Positions 25,527 to 34,228 of a DNA stretch of 64,000 nt are shown piece after piece. Below the pieces are notes generated by a model. It saw only the letters and a list, made by a program, of their open reading frames with translations. It was not told where the DNA came from and made no database searches. Source of the DNA: F1-120-MAGs118 sp013360535. Its GTDB lineage: Bacteria > Planctomycetota > UBA1135 > GCA-002686595. The DNA lies in the NCBI GenBank assembly GCA_026647215.1, contig JAPKHC010000020.1, forward strand, positions 1 through 64,000, given 5' to 3'. The stretch's first letter is position 1. Every line of letters starts with the position of its first letter. The position numbers and the translations under genes are program-made.

Positions 25527-26213
25527 ATGCCCGACCCGCGCGAAGTGCGCTCCATGTTCGGCCGCATCGCCGGCCGCTACGACCTGCTCAACCGCGTCCT
25601 GTCCGCCGGGATCGACCGCGGCTGGCGGACGCGCACCGTGCGCCGCGCGGGCGACCTGCGTGGCAAGCGCGTGGTCGACGCGTGCTGCGGGACGGGGGAC
25701 CTCGCGCTCGAATTCGCGGCGGCCGGAGCGACGGTGGTCGGGGTCGACTTCACGCCGGAGATGCTGCGGCACGCGGGCCCCAAGGCCCAGGAGCGCCGGC
25801 TCGCGGGGCTCTTCGTCCACGGCGACGCGATGCGGCTGCCGATCCAGTCGGGCACGGCGGACTTCTGCAGCGTCGCCTTCGGGGTGCGCAACCTCTCCGA
25901 CCCTGACCTCGGGCTGCGCGAGCTGTCGCGTGTGCTGAAGCCCGGTGGGCGGCTGTTCGTGCTCGAGTTCAGCCCGCCGCCCAAGGGGCTCGTCGGGGCG
26001 CTCTACCGCTTCTACTTCCTGAAGATCCTGCCGTGGATCGGCGGGATCGTCTCGGGAGATCGCGAGGCGTACCGCTACCTGCCGCGCACCGTGGCGGCGT
26101 GGCCCGAGCCGGAGGCCGTCAAGTCCAAGCTCGAGGCGGCGGGGCTGGTCGAGTGCGGGTACGAACGTCTGACGTTCGGCATCGCGAGCCTGCACTGGGG
26201 GACGCGCAAGTGA
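25527..26213 (+). CDS. menG: Demethylmenaquinone methyltransferase (MenG/UbiE family)
   Basis: 228 residues. SAM-dependent C-methylation of the quinone ring, the last step of menaquinone (or of one ubiquinone) synthesis. Features: FGRIAGRYDLLNRVLSAGID near the N-terminus, SAM motif I VVDACCGTGDLALE, GVRNLSD and RVLKPGGRLFVLEFS, all typical of the family. With UbiX- and UbiA-like genes immediately downstream, menaquinone is the likelier product, probably through the futalosine route, since those two also serve there. First gene of a GTGA-coupled unit. Confidence 0.93.
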   Translation: MPDPREVRSMFGRIAGRYDLLNRVLSAGIDRGWRTRTVRRAGDLRGKRVVDACCGTGDLALEFAAAGATVVGVDFTPEMLRHAGPKAQERRLAGLFVHGDAMRLPIQSGTADFCSVAFGVRNLSDPDLGLRELSRVLKPGGRLFVLEFSPPPKGLVGALYRFYFLKILPWIGGIVSGDREAYRYLPRTVAAWPEPEAVKSKLEAAGLVECGYERLTFGIASLHWGTRK

Positions 26214-27019
26214 AGGCGGCGAGCGCGCGTGCGACGCCGGCGGATGCGGAGCTCGAGGCGCCGGAGGTTGCGCCCAGTCGCACGTTCGCGCTCGGGTTCC
26301 TCGCGATGGTTCCGTTGCTCGTGGCCTACGAGCTAGCGGTGCTCGCGGAGCCGGATTCGCGGCGCAATGCGGTCGTGCTGCTCGCGGAGCGTGCGCTCGC
26401 GCCGGCGGGGGAGCACGTCACGCACGTGCGCTGGGCCCTGCTCGCCCTCGTCGCGCTCGTGTGCCTGTTTCTTGTGCTGCGCCGAGGCGCGAGCCTCGCC
26501 GGAGGCCTCTCGCGCATCCTGATCGAGGGGTTGCTCGCGGCCTGCGTGCTCGGGCCGGTGATGGTCGTGCTCGTGCGCTCGCTCCCGCAGTTCTTGCCGC
26601 AGCTGGAACTCTCGGAAGAGCGAGCGGTTCCCGGGCTCGTCGACACGGCGCTGGTGTTCGGCGCGGCCGCGTGGGAGGAGCTCTTTTTCCGCGTCGGCCT
26701 GTACTCGTTCCTCTACTGGCTCACGCTGCGCTTCGTGATGTCTTTCGACGCGAGCGAGAAGCTCGCGCGCGGGCTCGCGGACCTCTCCGGGCTCGTGCTC
26801 TCGTCGCTCGCGTTCGCCGCGGCGCACTTCGCGCCCGTGCTGCGTTTCCTCGGCCCCGGAGGCCGACCGTTCGACGCGGCGCTGTTCACGTGGCTCGCCT
26901 GCGGCGGGGCGTTGCTCGGCCTGCTGTTCCGCCTGCGGGGTCCGGGCGTCGCCGCCTGGACGCACGGGCTCTTCAATGTCGCCTTGTGGGTCGGCGTCGA
27001 CCCGGATGTGATCTGGTGA
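26210..27019 (+). CDS. CPBP-family intramembrane metalloprotease
   Basis: 269 residues, multi-spanning. The family signature WEELFFRVG (Glu-Glu-x3-Arg) at ~147-155 is followed by AAHF and later a HGLFN segment whose histidines complete the presumed metal site. Homologs process prenylated substrates or have unknown substrates. It is inserted between menG and ubiX and translationally coupled on both sides by GTGA, so it is co-expressed with quinone synthesis, though a direct role is not shown. Confidence 0.85.
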   Translation: MKAASARATPADAELEAPEVAPSRTFALGFLAMVPLLVAYELAVLAEPDSRRNAVVLLAERALAPAGEHVTHVRWALLALVALVCLFLVLRRGASLAGGLSRILIEGLLAACVLGPVMVVLVRSLPQFLPQLELSEERAVPGLVDTALVFGAAAWEELFFRVGLYSFLYWLTLRFVMSFDASEKLARGLADLSGLVLSSLAFAAAHFAPVLRFLGPGGRPFDAALFTWLACGGALLGLLFRLRGPGVAAWTHGLFNVALWVGVDPDVIW

Positions 27020-27693
27020 GCCGCTTTTTCGTCGGAATCACTGGTGGAAGTGGGCATCCCTACTCGGTCGCGCTCGTGCGCGCGCTGCTCGAGAACGGGC
27101 AGGAGGTCGACACCGCGATCACCGAGGCCGGCCTGAAGGTGCTCAAGCACGAGGTCGGACTCGACGCGGGACCTGACGGGGCCGAGCTCGCGAAGGTGCT
27201 CGAGCAGCGCCTGGGGAAACGCTACGGCGAGCGCTTGCGCGCGTTCGCGTCGAAGGCGATCGAGGCGCCGCCGTCGTCGGGCACCGCGCTGACCGGCGGC
27301 GTCGTGTTGTGCCCGTGCAGCATGGGCACGCTGGCGCGCGTGTCGGTCGGCTTCAGCTCGAACCTCGTCGAGCGCGCGGCGGACGTCGCGCTCAAGGAAC
27401 GCCGTCCGCTCGTGCTGGTCGTGCGTGAGGCGCCGTACTCGTCGCTGCACCTCGAGAACATGCTGCGCCTGTCGCGTCTGGGCGCGGTGATCCTGCCGGC
27501 GAGCCCGGGTTTCTACCACCTGCCGAAGTCGCTCGACGACGTCGTCGAGCACGTCGTCGGCAAGGTGCTCGACACGTTGCGCGTGCCGCACGGGGTCGGC
27601 GCGCGCTGGAAGGGCCTGCCGAAACCTGACGAAGATGACGGCACGGGCCGGCCGGCGCCGAAGGATCCGCTGGCGGAGGACGGGGAAGCGTGA
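27016..27693 (+). CDS. ubiX: UbiX-like flavin prenyltransferase
   Basis: 225 residues. Makes the prenylated FMN cofactor needed by UbiD-type decarboxylases. The FMN-binding start FFVGITGGSGHPYS, the VLCPCSMGTLARVSVG loop, the REAPYSSLHLENMLRL segment and the PASPGFYHLPKSLDD phosphate-prenyl site are all present. The C-terminal tail beyond ~205 is a polar extension. In a futalosine pathway this is the MqnM-type step with a UbiD-like MqnL, which is not in the window. GTGA overlaps at both ends. Confidence 0.93.
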   Translation: MSRFFVGITGGSGHPYSVALVRALLENGQEVDTAITEAGLKVLKHEVGLDAGPDGAELAKVLEQRLGKRYGERLRAFASKAIEAPPSSGTALTGGVVLCPCSMGTLARVSVGFSSNLVERAADVALKERRPLVLVVREAPYSSLHLENMLRLSRLGAVILPASPGFYHLPKSLDDVVEHVVGKVLDTLRVPHGVGARWKGLPKPDEDDGTGRPAPKDPLAEDGEA

Positions 27694-28556
27694 GCGCGTC
27701 GCTCTCGGCCTTCGGCAACCTCGTCGCGTTCCGGCATTCGGTGTTTGCGCTGCCCTTTGCGCTGCAGGGCGCGTGGCTCGCGAGCGGCGGGCCGCCGCCG
27801 TGGCGCAGCGTCGCGTGGATCGTGCTGTGTGCGGTGAGCGCGCGCACGGCGGCGATGGGCTTCAACCGTTTCCTCGACCGGCGCATCGACGCGCGCAATC
27901 CGCGCACGGCGAAGCGCGAGCTGCCTGCGGGCGTGCTCTCGGTCGCGCAGGTCGTCGGCCTGATCGTGATCTCGAGCGCCGTGTTCCTCGGTGCGTCGTG
28001 GGCGCTGTCGCCGCTGTGCGGCAAGCTCGCGCCGCTCGTGCTCGTGGTGCTGTTCTTCTACAGCTTCACCAAGCGCTTCACGTTCCTCGCACACGGCTTC
28101 CTGGGGCTCGCGCTCGGGATCGCGCCCCCGGCGGCGTGGCTCGCGGTGCGCGGCAGTCTCGAGGGCGACTGGATCGCGCCGCTGGTGCTCGGGGTCGCGG
28201 TGCTGTGCTGGGTGGCGGGCTTCGACCTGATCTACGCCTGTCAGGATCGTGAGTTCGATGCGGCGGAAGGGCTGCATTCGATTCCGGCCCGCTTCGGCGC
28301 GAAGGCGGCGCTCACGCTCGCACGTGGGCTGCATGTCGTCACGGTCGCGCTGTTGTGCGTGGTGTGGCAGCGCGCGGAGCTCGGCTGGATCTACCTCGCG
28401 GCGATCGGCTTCGCAGCGGCGCTGATGGCCTGGGAGCATCGCCTCGTGTCGCCGACCGACCTGAGCCGCGTCAACCTGGCGTTCTTCACGCTCAACGGCT
28501 GGGTGGGCGTCGGTTTGTTCTGCGGGCTGGTGCTCGACCGCGCGTTCCTCGCGTAG
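27690..28556 (+). CDS. ubiA: UbiA-like polyprenyltransferase
   Basis: 288 residues, eight to nine hydrophobic helices. Transfers a polyprenyl chain to an aromatic quinone precursor in the membrane. Two Asp-rich, Mg-diphosphate motifs are visible: Asn59-x3-Asp63-x3-Asp67 (NRFLDRRID) and Asp179 to Asp190 (DLIYACQDREFD). By context this is more likely the menaquinone (MqnP-type) than the ubiquinone enzyme. The GTG start overlaps the ubiX stop. TAGAGT spans its own stop codon and may start the holA transcript. Confidence 0.9.
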   Translation: MSASLSAFGNLVAFRHSVFALPFALQGAWLASGGPPPWRSVAWIVLCAVSARTAAMGFNRFLDRRIDARNPRTAKRELPAGVLSVAQVVGLIVISSAVFLGASWALSPLCGKLAPLVLVVLFFYSFTKRFTFLAHGFLGLALGIAPPAAWLAVRGSLEGDWIAPLVLGVAVLCWVAGFDLIYACQDREFDAAEGLHSIPARFGAKAALTLARGLHVVTVALLCVVWQRAELGWIYLAAIGFAAALMAWEHRLVSPTDLSRVNLAFFTLNGWVGVGLFCGLVLDRAFLA

Positions 28557-28559
28557 AGT
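28554..28559 (+). promoter_or_regulatory. Candidate -10 element (TAGAGT) of holA
   Basis: Overlaps the ubiA stop codon (TAG) and ends 9 nt before the holA ATG; no Shine-Dalgarno is present. Confidence 0.35.
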
Positions 28560-28568
28560 TGCGGCGCG

Positions 28569-29675
28569 ATGGCGAAGGAAGCGGATCCGCGCGCGGAGTG
28601 GAATACGTTCGAGGGCGCGTTGGCGGGCTCGAAGCGGCTGGCGCCGGCGTACCTGCTGCGCGGCGCGGAGCGCTGGTTCCGCGACCGCGGCGTCAACCGG
28701 ATCGTCGAGCTCGCGAAAGCGACGGAGCTCGAGATCTGCCGGCACGACACGAAGGATCCCGAGTTTCGCGCGCAGGCGCTGCTCGACGACCTGACGAGCG
28801 TCGGGATGTTCGCGTCCGAACGGCTGGTCGTCGTCGCGGAGCCCGAGGCGCTGCTCAAGAAGTCCGGGGGCGACGAGTCGGCGCTCACCAAGGCCATTCG
28901 CGGGTTCGTGGCGCGCAAGGGCGGGACGGTGGTGCTCGTCTCCGACGGCCTGCGGGCGGACCTCGCGATCGTGAAGGAGCTCGTCGCGGCGGGTGCGGAG
29001 CTGCGTTCGTTCCGCAAGCTCTACGAACGGCCGCCGCCGTGGGCGCGCAATGCGGACCCGCGCAGCTCGGAACTGGTCGAGTGGCTGCTCGCGCGCGCGC
29101 GCGAGCGTGGCGTCAAGCTCACGCCGGATCAGGCCGTGTTGCTCTCGCACGCGCAGGGCAACGATCTCGCCGCGCTCGATGACCAGCTCGCGGCGCTCGC
29201 CGCTGGCGGGGCGGCGGAGCTGTTCGCACGCCTGACCTCGACCGGCGCGGGCTCGCCCGGCGATGTCTGCGACGCGCTGCTCGCGGGCGAGACGCCGCGC
29301 ACCGTGCAGGCGATCGAGACGCTGTTCTCCGGCGGCATGCGGCGCGAGAAGGACGGAGGGCGCGAGACCGACCACAACGCGCTCGTGGCGATCCTGTCGG
29401 GTTACCTGCGGCCAAAGGTGCGCTCAGGGCTCGCGGCGGCGGAGTTCCTGCGCGCGGGCCTGTCGGCAGACGAAGCGGCGAAAGAGGCCGGAATCACGGC
29501 CTTCGACCGCACGTTGCGCGCCGCGATCGAGCAGCGTCCGCCGGAACAGTGGCGCGGGATGCTCGACGACCTGCTCGCGATCGAGCGGCGCGCGCGCACC
29601 GGCGGCGAGGTCGACGGCAACGACTTCGTGCGGCTCGCGCTGCGCTGGTCGCGGCGCGTGCGCGTGAAGCGCTGA
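28569..29675 (+). CDS. holA: DNA polymerase III subunit delta
   Basis: 368 residues. The clamp-loader delta subunit opens the beta sliding clamp. The expected order is present: an N-terminal AAA+-like part with a YLLRGAERWFRDR start, the FASERLVVV strand near 75-85, ELVEWLLARARERGVKLTPDQAVLL in the middle, and a helical collar with LFSGGMRRE and LVAILSGYLRPKV. No Walker motif, as is normal for delta. mutL follows 23 nt downstream, keeping replication and repair genes together. Confidence 0.9.
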   Translation: MAKEADPRAEWNTFEGALAGSKRLAPAYLLRGAERWFRDRGVNRIVELAKATELEICRHDTKDPEFRAQALLDDLTSVGMFASERLVVVAEPEALLKKSGGDESALTKAIRGFVARKGGTVVLVSDGLRADLAIVKELVAAGAELRSFRKLYERPPPWARNADPRSSELVEWLLARARERGVKLTPDQAVLLSHAQGNDLAALDDQLAALAAGGAAELFARLTSTGAGSPGDVCDALLAGETPRTVQAIETLFSGGMRREKDGGRETDHNALVAILSGYLRPKVRSGLAAAEFLRAGLSADEAAKEAGITAFDRTLRAAIEQRPPEQWRGMLDDLLAIERRARTGGEVDGNDFVRLALRWSRRVRVKR

Positions 29676-29684
29676 GACTCCCGC

Positions 29685-29690
29685 TAAGAT
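29685..29690 (+). promoter_or_regulatory. Candidate -10 element (TAAGAT) of mutL
   Basis: Ends 8 nt before the TTG chosen as the mutL start. No Shine-Dalgarno precedes this TTG. Confidence 0.4.
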
Positions 29691-29698
29691 GCCGCCCC

Positions 29699-31507
29699 TT
29701 GGAACAGCAAGCACAACGGGGACGGCCGGCGATCGCGCAACTGCCGGAGCTCGTCAAGAACCAGATCGCGGCCGGCGAGGTGATCGAGCGGCCGGCGTCG
29801 GTCGTGAAAGAGCTCGTCGAGAACGCGCTCGACGCGGGCGCGTCGCGGATCCATCTCGACCTCGAGGAAGGCGGCGTGCAGCTGGTGCGCATCGTCGACG
29901 ACGGTGGGGGCATCCCGCCTGACGAGATCCCGCTGGCGTTCGCGTCGCACGCGACGAGCAAGCTGAGCGAGGTCGCCGACCTCGACCACATCGCGACGCT
30001 CGGGTTCCGCGGCGAGGCACTGGCCTCGATCGCCTCGGTCGCGCGCTGCAAGCTGTACTCGCGCCAACGCGGTTCGTTGCTCGGCGCGGCGGTCGAGATC
30101 GAAGGTGGGGCGCTCGGTGAGGTGCGGGAGAGCGGCGGCCCCGAAGGCACGCGCATCGAAGTACGGGATCTCTTCTACAACACGCCCGCGCGCCGGCGTT
30201 TCCTCAAGACCACGGCCACCGAGCTCGGTCGTTGCCTCGACGTCGTGCAGCGGCTCGCGCTCGCGCAACCCGGCGTCGGGTTCGTCGTCACGCACGACGG
30301 TCGCCGCGCCTTCGAGGTCGAGCCGTCGATGGACCTGCGCGCGCGTGTGCGCCGCACGTTCGGGGCCGAGCTCGCCGACGCGCTCGTGCCGGTCGAGGCC
30401 GCCGACGGCGACACGCGGCTCTCGGGCTTCGTCGCTCCGCCGCGCTTCTCGCGCAACGACACGACGCGCCAGATGTGGTTCCTGAACGGCCGACCGCTGC
30501 GCGACCGCATCCTCTCGCGCGTGCTCAAGGACGCCTACCGCGGGTTCGTCGTCGACGGGCGCCAGACGGTGGCGTTCCTGTCGCTCGCGATGGATCCCGC
30601 GCGCGTCGACGTCAACGTGCACCCGGCCAAGGCCGAGGTGCGCTTCCGCGACGAGCGCCGCGTGTTCGGTTTCCTCGTCGCGAGCCTGCGGGCCGCGGTG
30701 CAGTCGATGGACCTCGCGACGCCGGGCGAGCGCCTGATCGAGCGGCTCGAGCAGCGCGGCGAGCTCGTTCCGCGTCAGGCGACGCTGCCCGCGCCCGCCT
30801 GGGAGCGCGAGCCGCGCCCGGTGCCCTCGTTCCGCGAGGAGACGCCGCGCGCGCTGCCCGTGTTCGTGCGCGAGGCTCCCGCGGCGGCGGGCGCACCGCT
30901 GGCGCCGGCGGAAGTTGCGCCGAGGCACGAGGAGATCCGCGGCCCGCTGCTGCAGGTGGGGCGCACGTACATCCTGCGCGCGGTCGACGACGGCTTCGAG
31001 ATCGTCGACCAGCACGCGCTGCACGAGCGGCTGACGCTCGAACTGCTGAAGGACGAGCTCGCGCGCGGCGGCATCGAGGTGCAGCGTCGGCTCGTGCCCG
31101 AGCTCGTCGAGGTCGGCGGCGCGGCGGCGCAACTCATCGAGCCGCACCTCGAGTCGCTGGCGCGCATCGGGCTCGTGCTCGCGCGTTTTGGCACCGGCAC
31201 GATCGCGGTTCAGGGCGTTCCGGCGCGTTTCCGCCATCCCGATCCGTCGACGCTCGTGCACGAGGTGATCGCGGCGATCGAACGCTCGGGCTCGTCGCCG
31301 GGCGCGGAGGAATTGCTCGAGGAAATCCTGCACCGCACGGCCTGCCGCTCGTCGGTGATGGCGGGCGACGAGCTGTCGGAGATGGAGATGCGGGCCTTGC
31401 TCGCACGCGCGCGCGGCAACGACTCGTCGCAGACCTGCGCGCACGGACGGCCGACGCGCGTGCGCTTCACGCTCGCCGACCTCGAGCGTGCGTTCTACCG
31501 GCGCTGA
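29699..31507 (+). CDS. mutL: DNA mismatch repair protein MutL, endonuclease type
   Basis: 602 residues. The TTG start is chosen because IAQLPELVKNQIAAGEVIERP begins correctly right after it; the ATG at 29689 is out of phase. GHKL ATPase motifs: ELVENALDAGA (38-48), DDGGGI (67-72), HATSK (84-88) and GFRGEAL (102-108). The C-terminal dimerisation domain carries DQHALHERLTLE (~437-448), the metal site of nicking MutL proteins, and CAHGRP near 580. Nicking activity is expected where MutH is absent. The 3' end overlaps the convergent neighbour by 13 bp. Confidence 0.96.
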   Translation: MEQQAQRGRPAIAQLPELVKNQIAAGEVIERPASVVKELVENALDAGASRIHLDLEEGGVQLVRIVDDGGGIPPDEIPLAFASHATSKLSEVADLDHIATLGFRGEALASIASVARCKLYSRQRGSLLGAAVEIEGGALGEVRESGGPEGTRIEVRDLFYNTPARRRFLKTTATELGRCLDVVQRLALAQPGVGFVVTHDGRRAFEVEPSMDLRARVRRTFGAELADALVPVEAADGDTRLSGFVAPPRFSRNDTTRQMWFLNGRPLRDRILSRVLKDAYRGFVVDGRQTVAFLSLAMDPARVDVNVHPAKAEVRFRDERRVFGFLVASLRAAVQSMDLATPGERLIERLEQRGELVPRQATLPAPAWEREPRPVPSFREETPRALPVFVREAPAAAGAPLAPAEVAPRHEEIRGPLLQVGRTYILRAVDDGFEIVDQHALHERLTLELLKDELARGGIEVQRRLVPELVEVGGAAAQLIEPHLESLARIGLVLARFGTGTIAVQGVPARFRHPDPSTLVHEVIAAIERSGSSPGAEELLEEILHRTACRSSVMAGDELSEMEMRALLARARGNDSSQTCAHGRPTRVRFTLADLERAFYRR

Positions 31508-32520
31508 GTCTCGGGATCGAACGTCTCGGGCGTGAACGGCGCACGCAGCGTCGCGCTCTTCACGTACAGCCGCAGCTTGGCCTTCTCGGAGAACTGCCAC
31601 GGCGACTTGCGCAGGTCGGGCTGGAAGGTCTGCACGTCGAAGGGCACCTGGAAGCCGTCGATGGGCTTGTACTTGTCGAGCACGATCAGCGATGCGCTCT
31701 CGTGCACCAGCGTGCCCTTGTCGTCCTCGGCGACGACCGCCATGCGCGGCAGTTTCGTCGCGGCGTCGACGCCGATCCACGCGCGCACCTCGCGCGTTCC
31801 GGCCTTGCCGTCGCTGCGCGCGATCGCGAAGTCGGGGCTGATCAGCTCGAGCCACGCGAGCGCCTTGGCGCGTTCGGCCATCGCCGGCGGGAGTGGGAAC
31901 GGCGCGGCCGCGAGCGTCTTCAGCGAGCGCAACCGCAGGTTGGCCGAGTCGACGAGGTTCGCGAACGTGCGCGCTACGTGCACGATCTGGTCGAGCTCCG
32001 CGCGGTCCTGCTCGTAATCGACGCCCGACAGCCGCACGCGGCGGCCTTCGGCATCGACGAGCCAATCGCCCTTGGGCCCGCGCAGGCGCCGGCGGCCCTT
32101 CACTTCGAGCGCCGAGTCGACGAAACCCGGCGCGAAGAAGCGGATGCGGCCGTCGTTGAAGTCAGCCTCGCCCTTGCCGCCGGCTTCCCAGCCGCGCGCG
32201 TCGAAGCCGATCTCGAAGGCCGTGACCTTGGCCTGCGGCGTGGTGCCCGACGTCGCGTTGCGAACGGCCTTCCAGAGTTCGAGCGCCTGCGGGGTCGCGT
32301 CGGCGGGCAGGGCGCCAGGGACGAGCTCAGGCGGCACCTGCGGCACGGGCGGCGCTTCGGCGGGCGCGGGCGCCGGCTCCTGGAGCAGTGCGAGCGTGAG
32401 CGCGTGGACGAGCGGCGCCATGGCGTGGCGGAGCGTCGCAGCGGCCGCGGGCGGCTCGACCGGGGCGGGAGCGGGACTCTGGAGCGACGGGAGCGCGAGC
32501 AGGAGGACGAGGGGCGTCAT
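31495..32520 (-). CDS. Exported protein with duplicated signal segment
   Basis: 341 residues. The N-terminus holds two similar hydrophobic blocks, each starting HAM.PLV and ending in Pro/Ala-rich linkers (residues 1-25 and 34-60), a roughly 99-nt duplication. The rest is a beta-rich region (FEIGFDARGWEAGGKGEADF, RVRLSGVDYEQDRAEL, YKPIDGFQVPFDVQTFQ) resembling periplasmic substrate-carrier or outer-membrane lipoprotein-type folds; no lipobox is seen. The first ATG is preferred because TAGTCT lies 11 nt upstream; the second (32421) is a possible alternative. Overlaps mutL tail to tail. Function unknown. Confidence 0.8.
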   Translation of the reverse strand: MTPLVLLLALPSLQSPAPAPVEPPAAAATLRHAMAPLVHALTLALLQEPAPAPAEAPPVPQVPPELVPGALPADATPQALELWKAVRNATSGTTPQAKVTAFEIGFDARGWEAGGKGEADFNDGRIRFFAPGFVDSALEVKGRRRLRGPKGDWLVDAEGRRVRLSGVDYEQDRAELDQIVHVARTFANLVDSANLRLRSLKTLAAAPFPLPPAMAERAKALAWLELISPDFAIARSDGKAGTREVRAWIGVDAATKLPRMAVVAEDDKGTLVHESASLIVLDKYKPIDGFQVPFDVQTFQPDLRKSPWQFSEKAKLRLYVKSATLRAPFTPETFDPETQRR

Positions 32521-32531
32521 GGCGTGCGAGG

Positions 32532-32537
32532 AGACTA
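32532..32537 (-). promoter_or_regulatory. Candidate -10 element (TAGTCT)
   Basis: On the minus strand, ends 11 nt before the ATG at 32520. It favours the first of the two duplicated starts. Confidence 0.4.
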
Positions 32538-32616
32538 GCACCGGCGGGCGCGGGCGTGCGAAAGGGCTGTGTCGAACGGATGTCGCGGGGCTCGCTACGT
32601 GCGAAGATCCCGCGCG

Positions 32617-33561
32617 ATGGGGAGCGAGTCGGATTTGCGCGTGCTGCTCGGCCAGACGGCGAGCGGCAAGAGCGCGCTGGCGCTGGAAGTGGCCGAGCGG
32701 GCCGGGGCGGAGCTCGTGTCGCTCGACTCGATGCTCGTGTACCGCGGCATGGACATCGGGACGGCCAAGCCGACGGCGGCCGAGCTCGCCCGCGTGCGCC
32801 ACCACGCGCTCGACCTCGTCGAGCCGCGCGAGACCTTCACGGTGCAGCAGTGGCTCGCCGTCGCCGAAGCGGCGCTCGCCGACATCACGTCCCGCGGCAA
32901 GCGCGCGCTGTTCGTCGGCGGCACGGCCTTCTACTACAAGGCGCTCGTGCACGGCCTGTTCGAAGGCCCGGACGTCGATGCGGCCGTGCGCGCGGCGCTG
33001 GAGCAGCGTTACGAGCGCGAGGGCGCCGAGAAACTGCATGCGGAGCTCGCGCAGGTCGATGCAACGGCGGCGGGTCGCATCCACGCGAACGATCGCAAGC
33101 GTGTCGTGCGGGCGCTGGAAGTGTGGCAGCAGACCGGACGCGCGTTGAGCGACTGGCAGCGCGAGTGGGGCTGGGACGGCAGCGGCGCGAAAGAACGTGC
33201 GCGGCGCGTGGTCGAGCTCGTGCGCGAGCCGGAAGTGCTCGAGCGGCGCATCGCGGAACGCACGCGGGCGATGCTCGACGCCGGCTGGGCCGAAGAAGCC
33301 GCGCGGGTGCGCGCGAACGGCGGTTTCAGCGCGACGAGCTCGGCGGCGCTCGGATATTCGCTCGCGTTGGCGCACTTCGATGGCGAGCTCAGCCGCGACG
33401 AGGCGCAGGCCGCCATCACGCTCGCCACGCGCCAGTTCGCGCGCCGCCAGCGCACGTGGTTCCGCAAGTTCCGCGAGGCCGAGCGCGTGCGGGCGCCGGA
33501 AACGACACAGGACCTCTCCGAACGTGTCGGAGAGGTCCTGCGGGTGTTCGACTGGAACTAG
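32617..33561 (+). CDS. miaA: tRNA dimethylallyltransferase
   Basis: 314 residues. Adds the isopentenyl group to A37 of UNN-reading tRNAs. P-loop GQTASGKS at the N-terminus, then LDSMLVYRGMDIGTAKP (substrate Asp and catalytic Arg/Thr region), GGTAFYYKAL, and NDRKRVVRALEVWQQTGR (tRNA recognition), with a Trp-rich C-terminal RRQRTWFRKF. The ATG at 32617 sits directly before the P-loop strand; an in-frame ATG at 32569 is less likely. The final 50 nt contain a perfect hairpin. Confidence 0.96.
   Translation: MGSESDLRVLLGQTASGKSALALEVAERAGAELVSLDSMLVYRGMDIGTAKPTAAELARVRHHALDLVEPRETFTVQQWLAVAEAALADITSRGKRALFVGGTAFYYKALVHGLFEGPDVDAAVRAALEQRYEREGAEKLHAELAQVDATAAGRIHANDRKRVVRALEVWQQTGRALSDWQREWGWDGSGAKERARRVVELVREPEVLERRIAERTRAMLDAGWAEEAARVRANGGFSATSSAALGYSLALAHFDGELSRDEAQAAITLATRQFARRQRTWFRKFREAERVRAPETTQDLSERVGEVLRVFDWN
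33508..33540. terminator. Perfect 14-bp hairpin inside the miaA 3' end
   Basis: CAGGACCTCTCCGA (33508-33521), loop ACGTG, and complement (33527-33540). Reading the minus strand it falls 62 nt beyond the stop of the lipoprotein gene and is followed by TGTCGTTTCC, so it may be that gene's terminator embedded in the miaA coding end. Confidence 0.5.
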
Positions 33562-33601
33562 CGAGCGCGGGCGTGAGGCCGACGCGCTCGAACTCCCGAA
33601 A

Positions 33602-33913
33602 CTACTTGCCGACCTGGAACTCGACGTCCGGAGGCGTCGGGCGGTAGGGCTTCGGCACCGGCTGCGGCAGCAGCGGGTTCTCGGGGTTGTCGTGGATCAT
33701 GTGGCGGCGCAGCGTGCGGCCGATGTCGTCGAGGTCGCCGCCGGCCTTCTGCAGGTACGGGCCGTCGTTGGACTGGCGGTAGCCGAAGAAGTGGTAGGAG
33801 AACCGCGACGGCACGCTGTTGATGTGCCAGTGGTTGTTCTCGTAGGCGGGGCTGGAGCAGCTCGCTCCGAACAGGCCGAGGAGCGCGAGGGTGCCGAGGG
33901 TCAGGCGCGTCAT
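33602..33913 (-). CDS. Small lipoprotein
   Basis: 103 residues. Signal peptide ending LFGASC, a lipobox with lipidated Cys19. The mature part is short, with HWHINS, FSYHFFGYRQSNDGP and a basic RTLRRHMIHD stretch. Convergent with miaA; probably monocistronic, with a divergent partner in hisS across a 315-nt gap. Family not recognised. Confidence 0.75.
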   Translation of the reverse strand: MTRLTLGTLALLGLFGASCSSPAYENNHWHINSVPSRFSYHFFGYRQSNDGPYLQKAGGDLDDIGRTLRRHMIHDNPENPLLPQPVPKPYRPTPPDVEFQVGK

Positions 33914-34228
33914 GGGGCGGGAGGTGCGTGGGTTCGGAGGGGCGGCGGCGAGAGCGGCCAGCAGGGCTGGGGTCGGGGAGGGGCTCCCCGGGAACCGTCC
34001 TCGCGAGCCGGTGGGGGCTCACTGGAGGGGTCGCAGTATGGACAGGCCCGCTCCCGCCCGTCAAGTTGGGACCCCCGCGCGAGCCCGAATGGGTCGGCGG
34101 GGGGCCTCCCGAACGGGGGGCCGGGCACGTCGGGTGGCCACCGGAACGACCGGGGGCCCTGCGAGCCGTGAAAGCGGGTGGTGTGGGGCCCAAGAGTCGG
34201 CCCGTCAAGGAACGAGGGAACGAACCAG
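33914..34228. other. Divergent intergenic region, lipoprotein/hisS
   Basis: 315 nt with no credible gene. TATGGA near 34037 is a weak -10 candidate for hisS. GAGGGA lies 11 nt before the hisS ATG and is a clear ribosome-binding site. No T-box or other leader structure was recognised. Confidence 0.35.

Noticed and set aside
22104..26195. Minus-strand open frame of 1363 codons
   Set aside because: Antisense shadow of the second lipoprotein and menG; Arg/Asp/Val-rich composition and no motif.
29689..29922. ATG-started frame at the mutL 5' end
   Set aside because: Out of phase with the MutL motifs; the TTG at 29699 reads directly into IAQLPELVKNQIAAGEVIERP.
33914..34228. T-box or riboswitch upstream of hisS
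   Set aside because: No conserved T-box sequence or matching stem; only a normal ribosome-binding site is seen.
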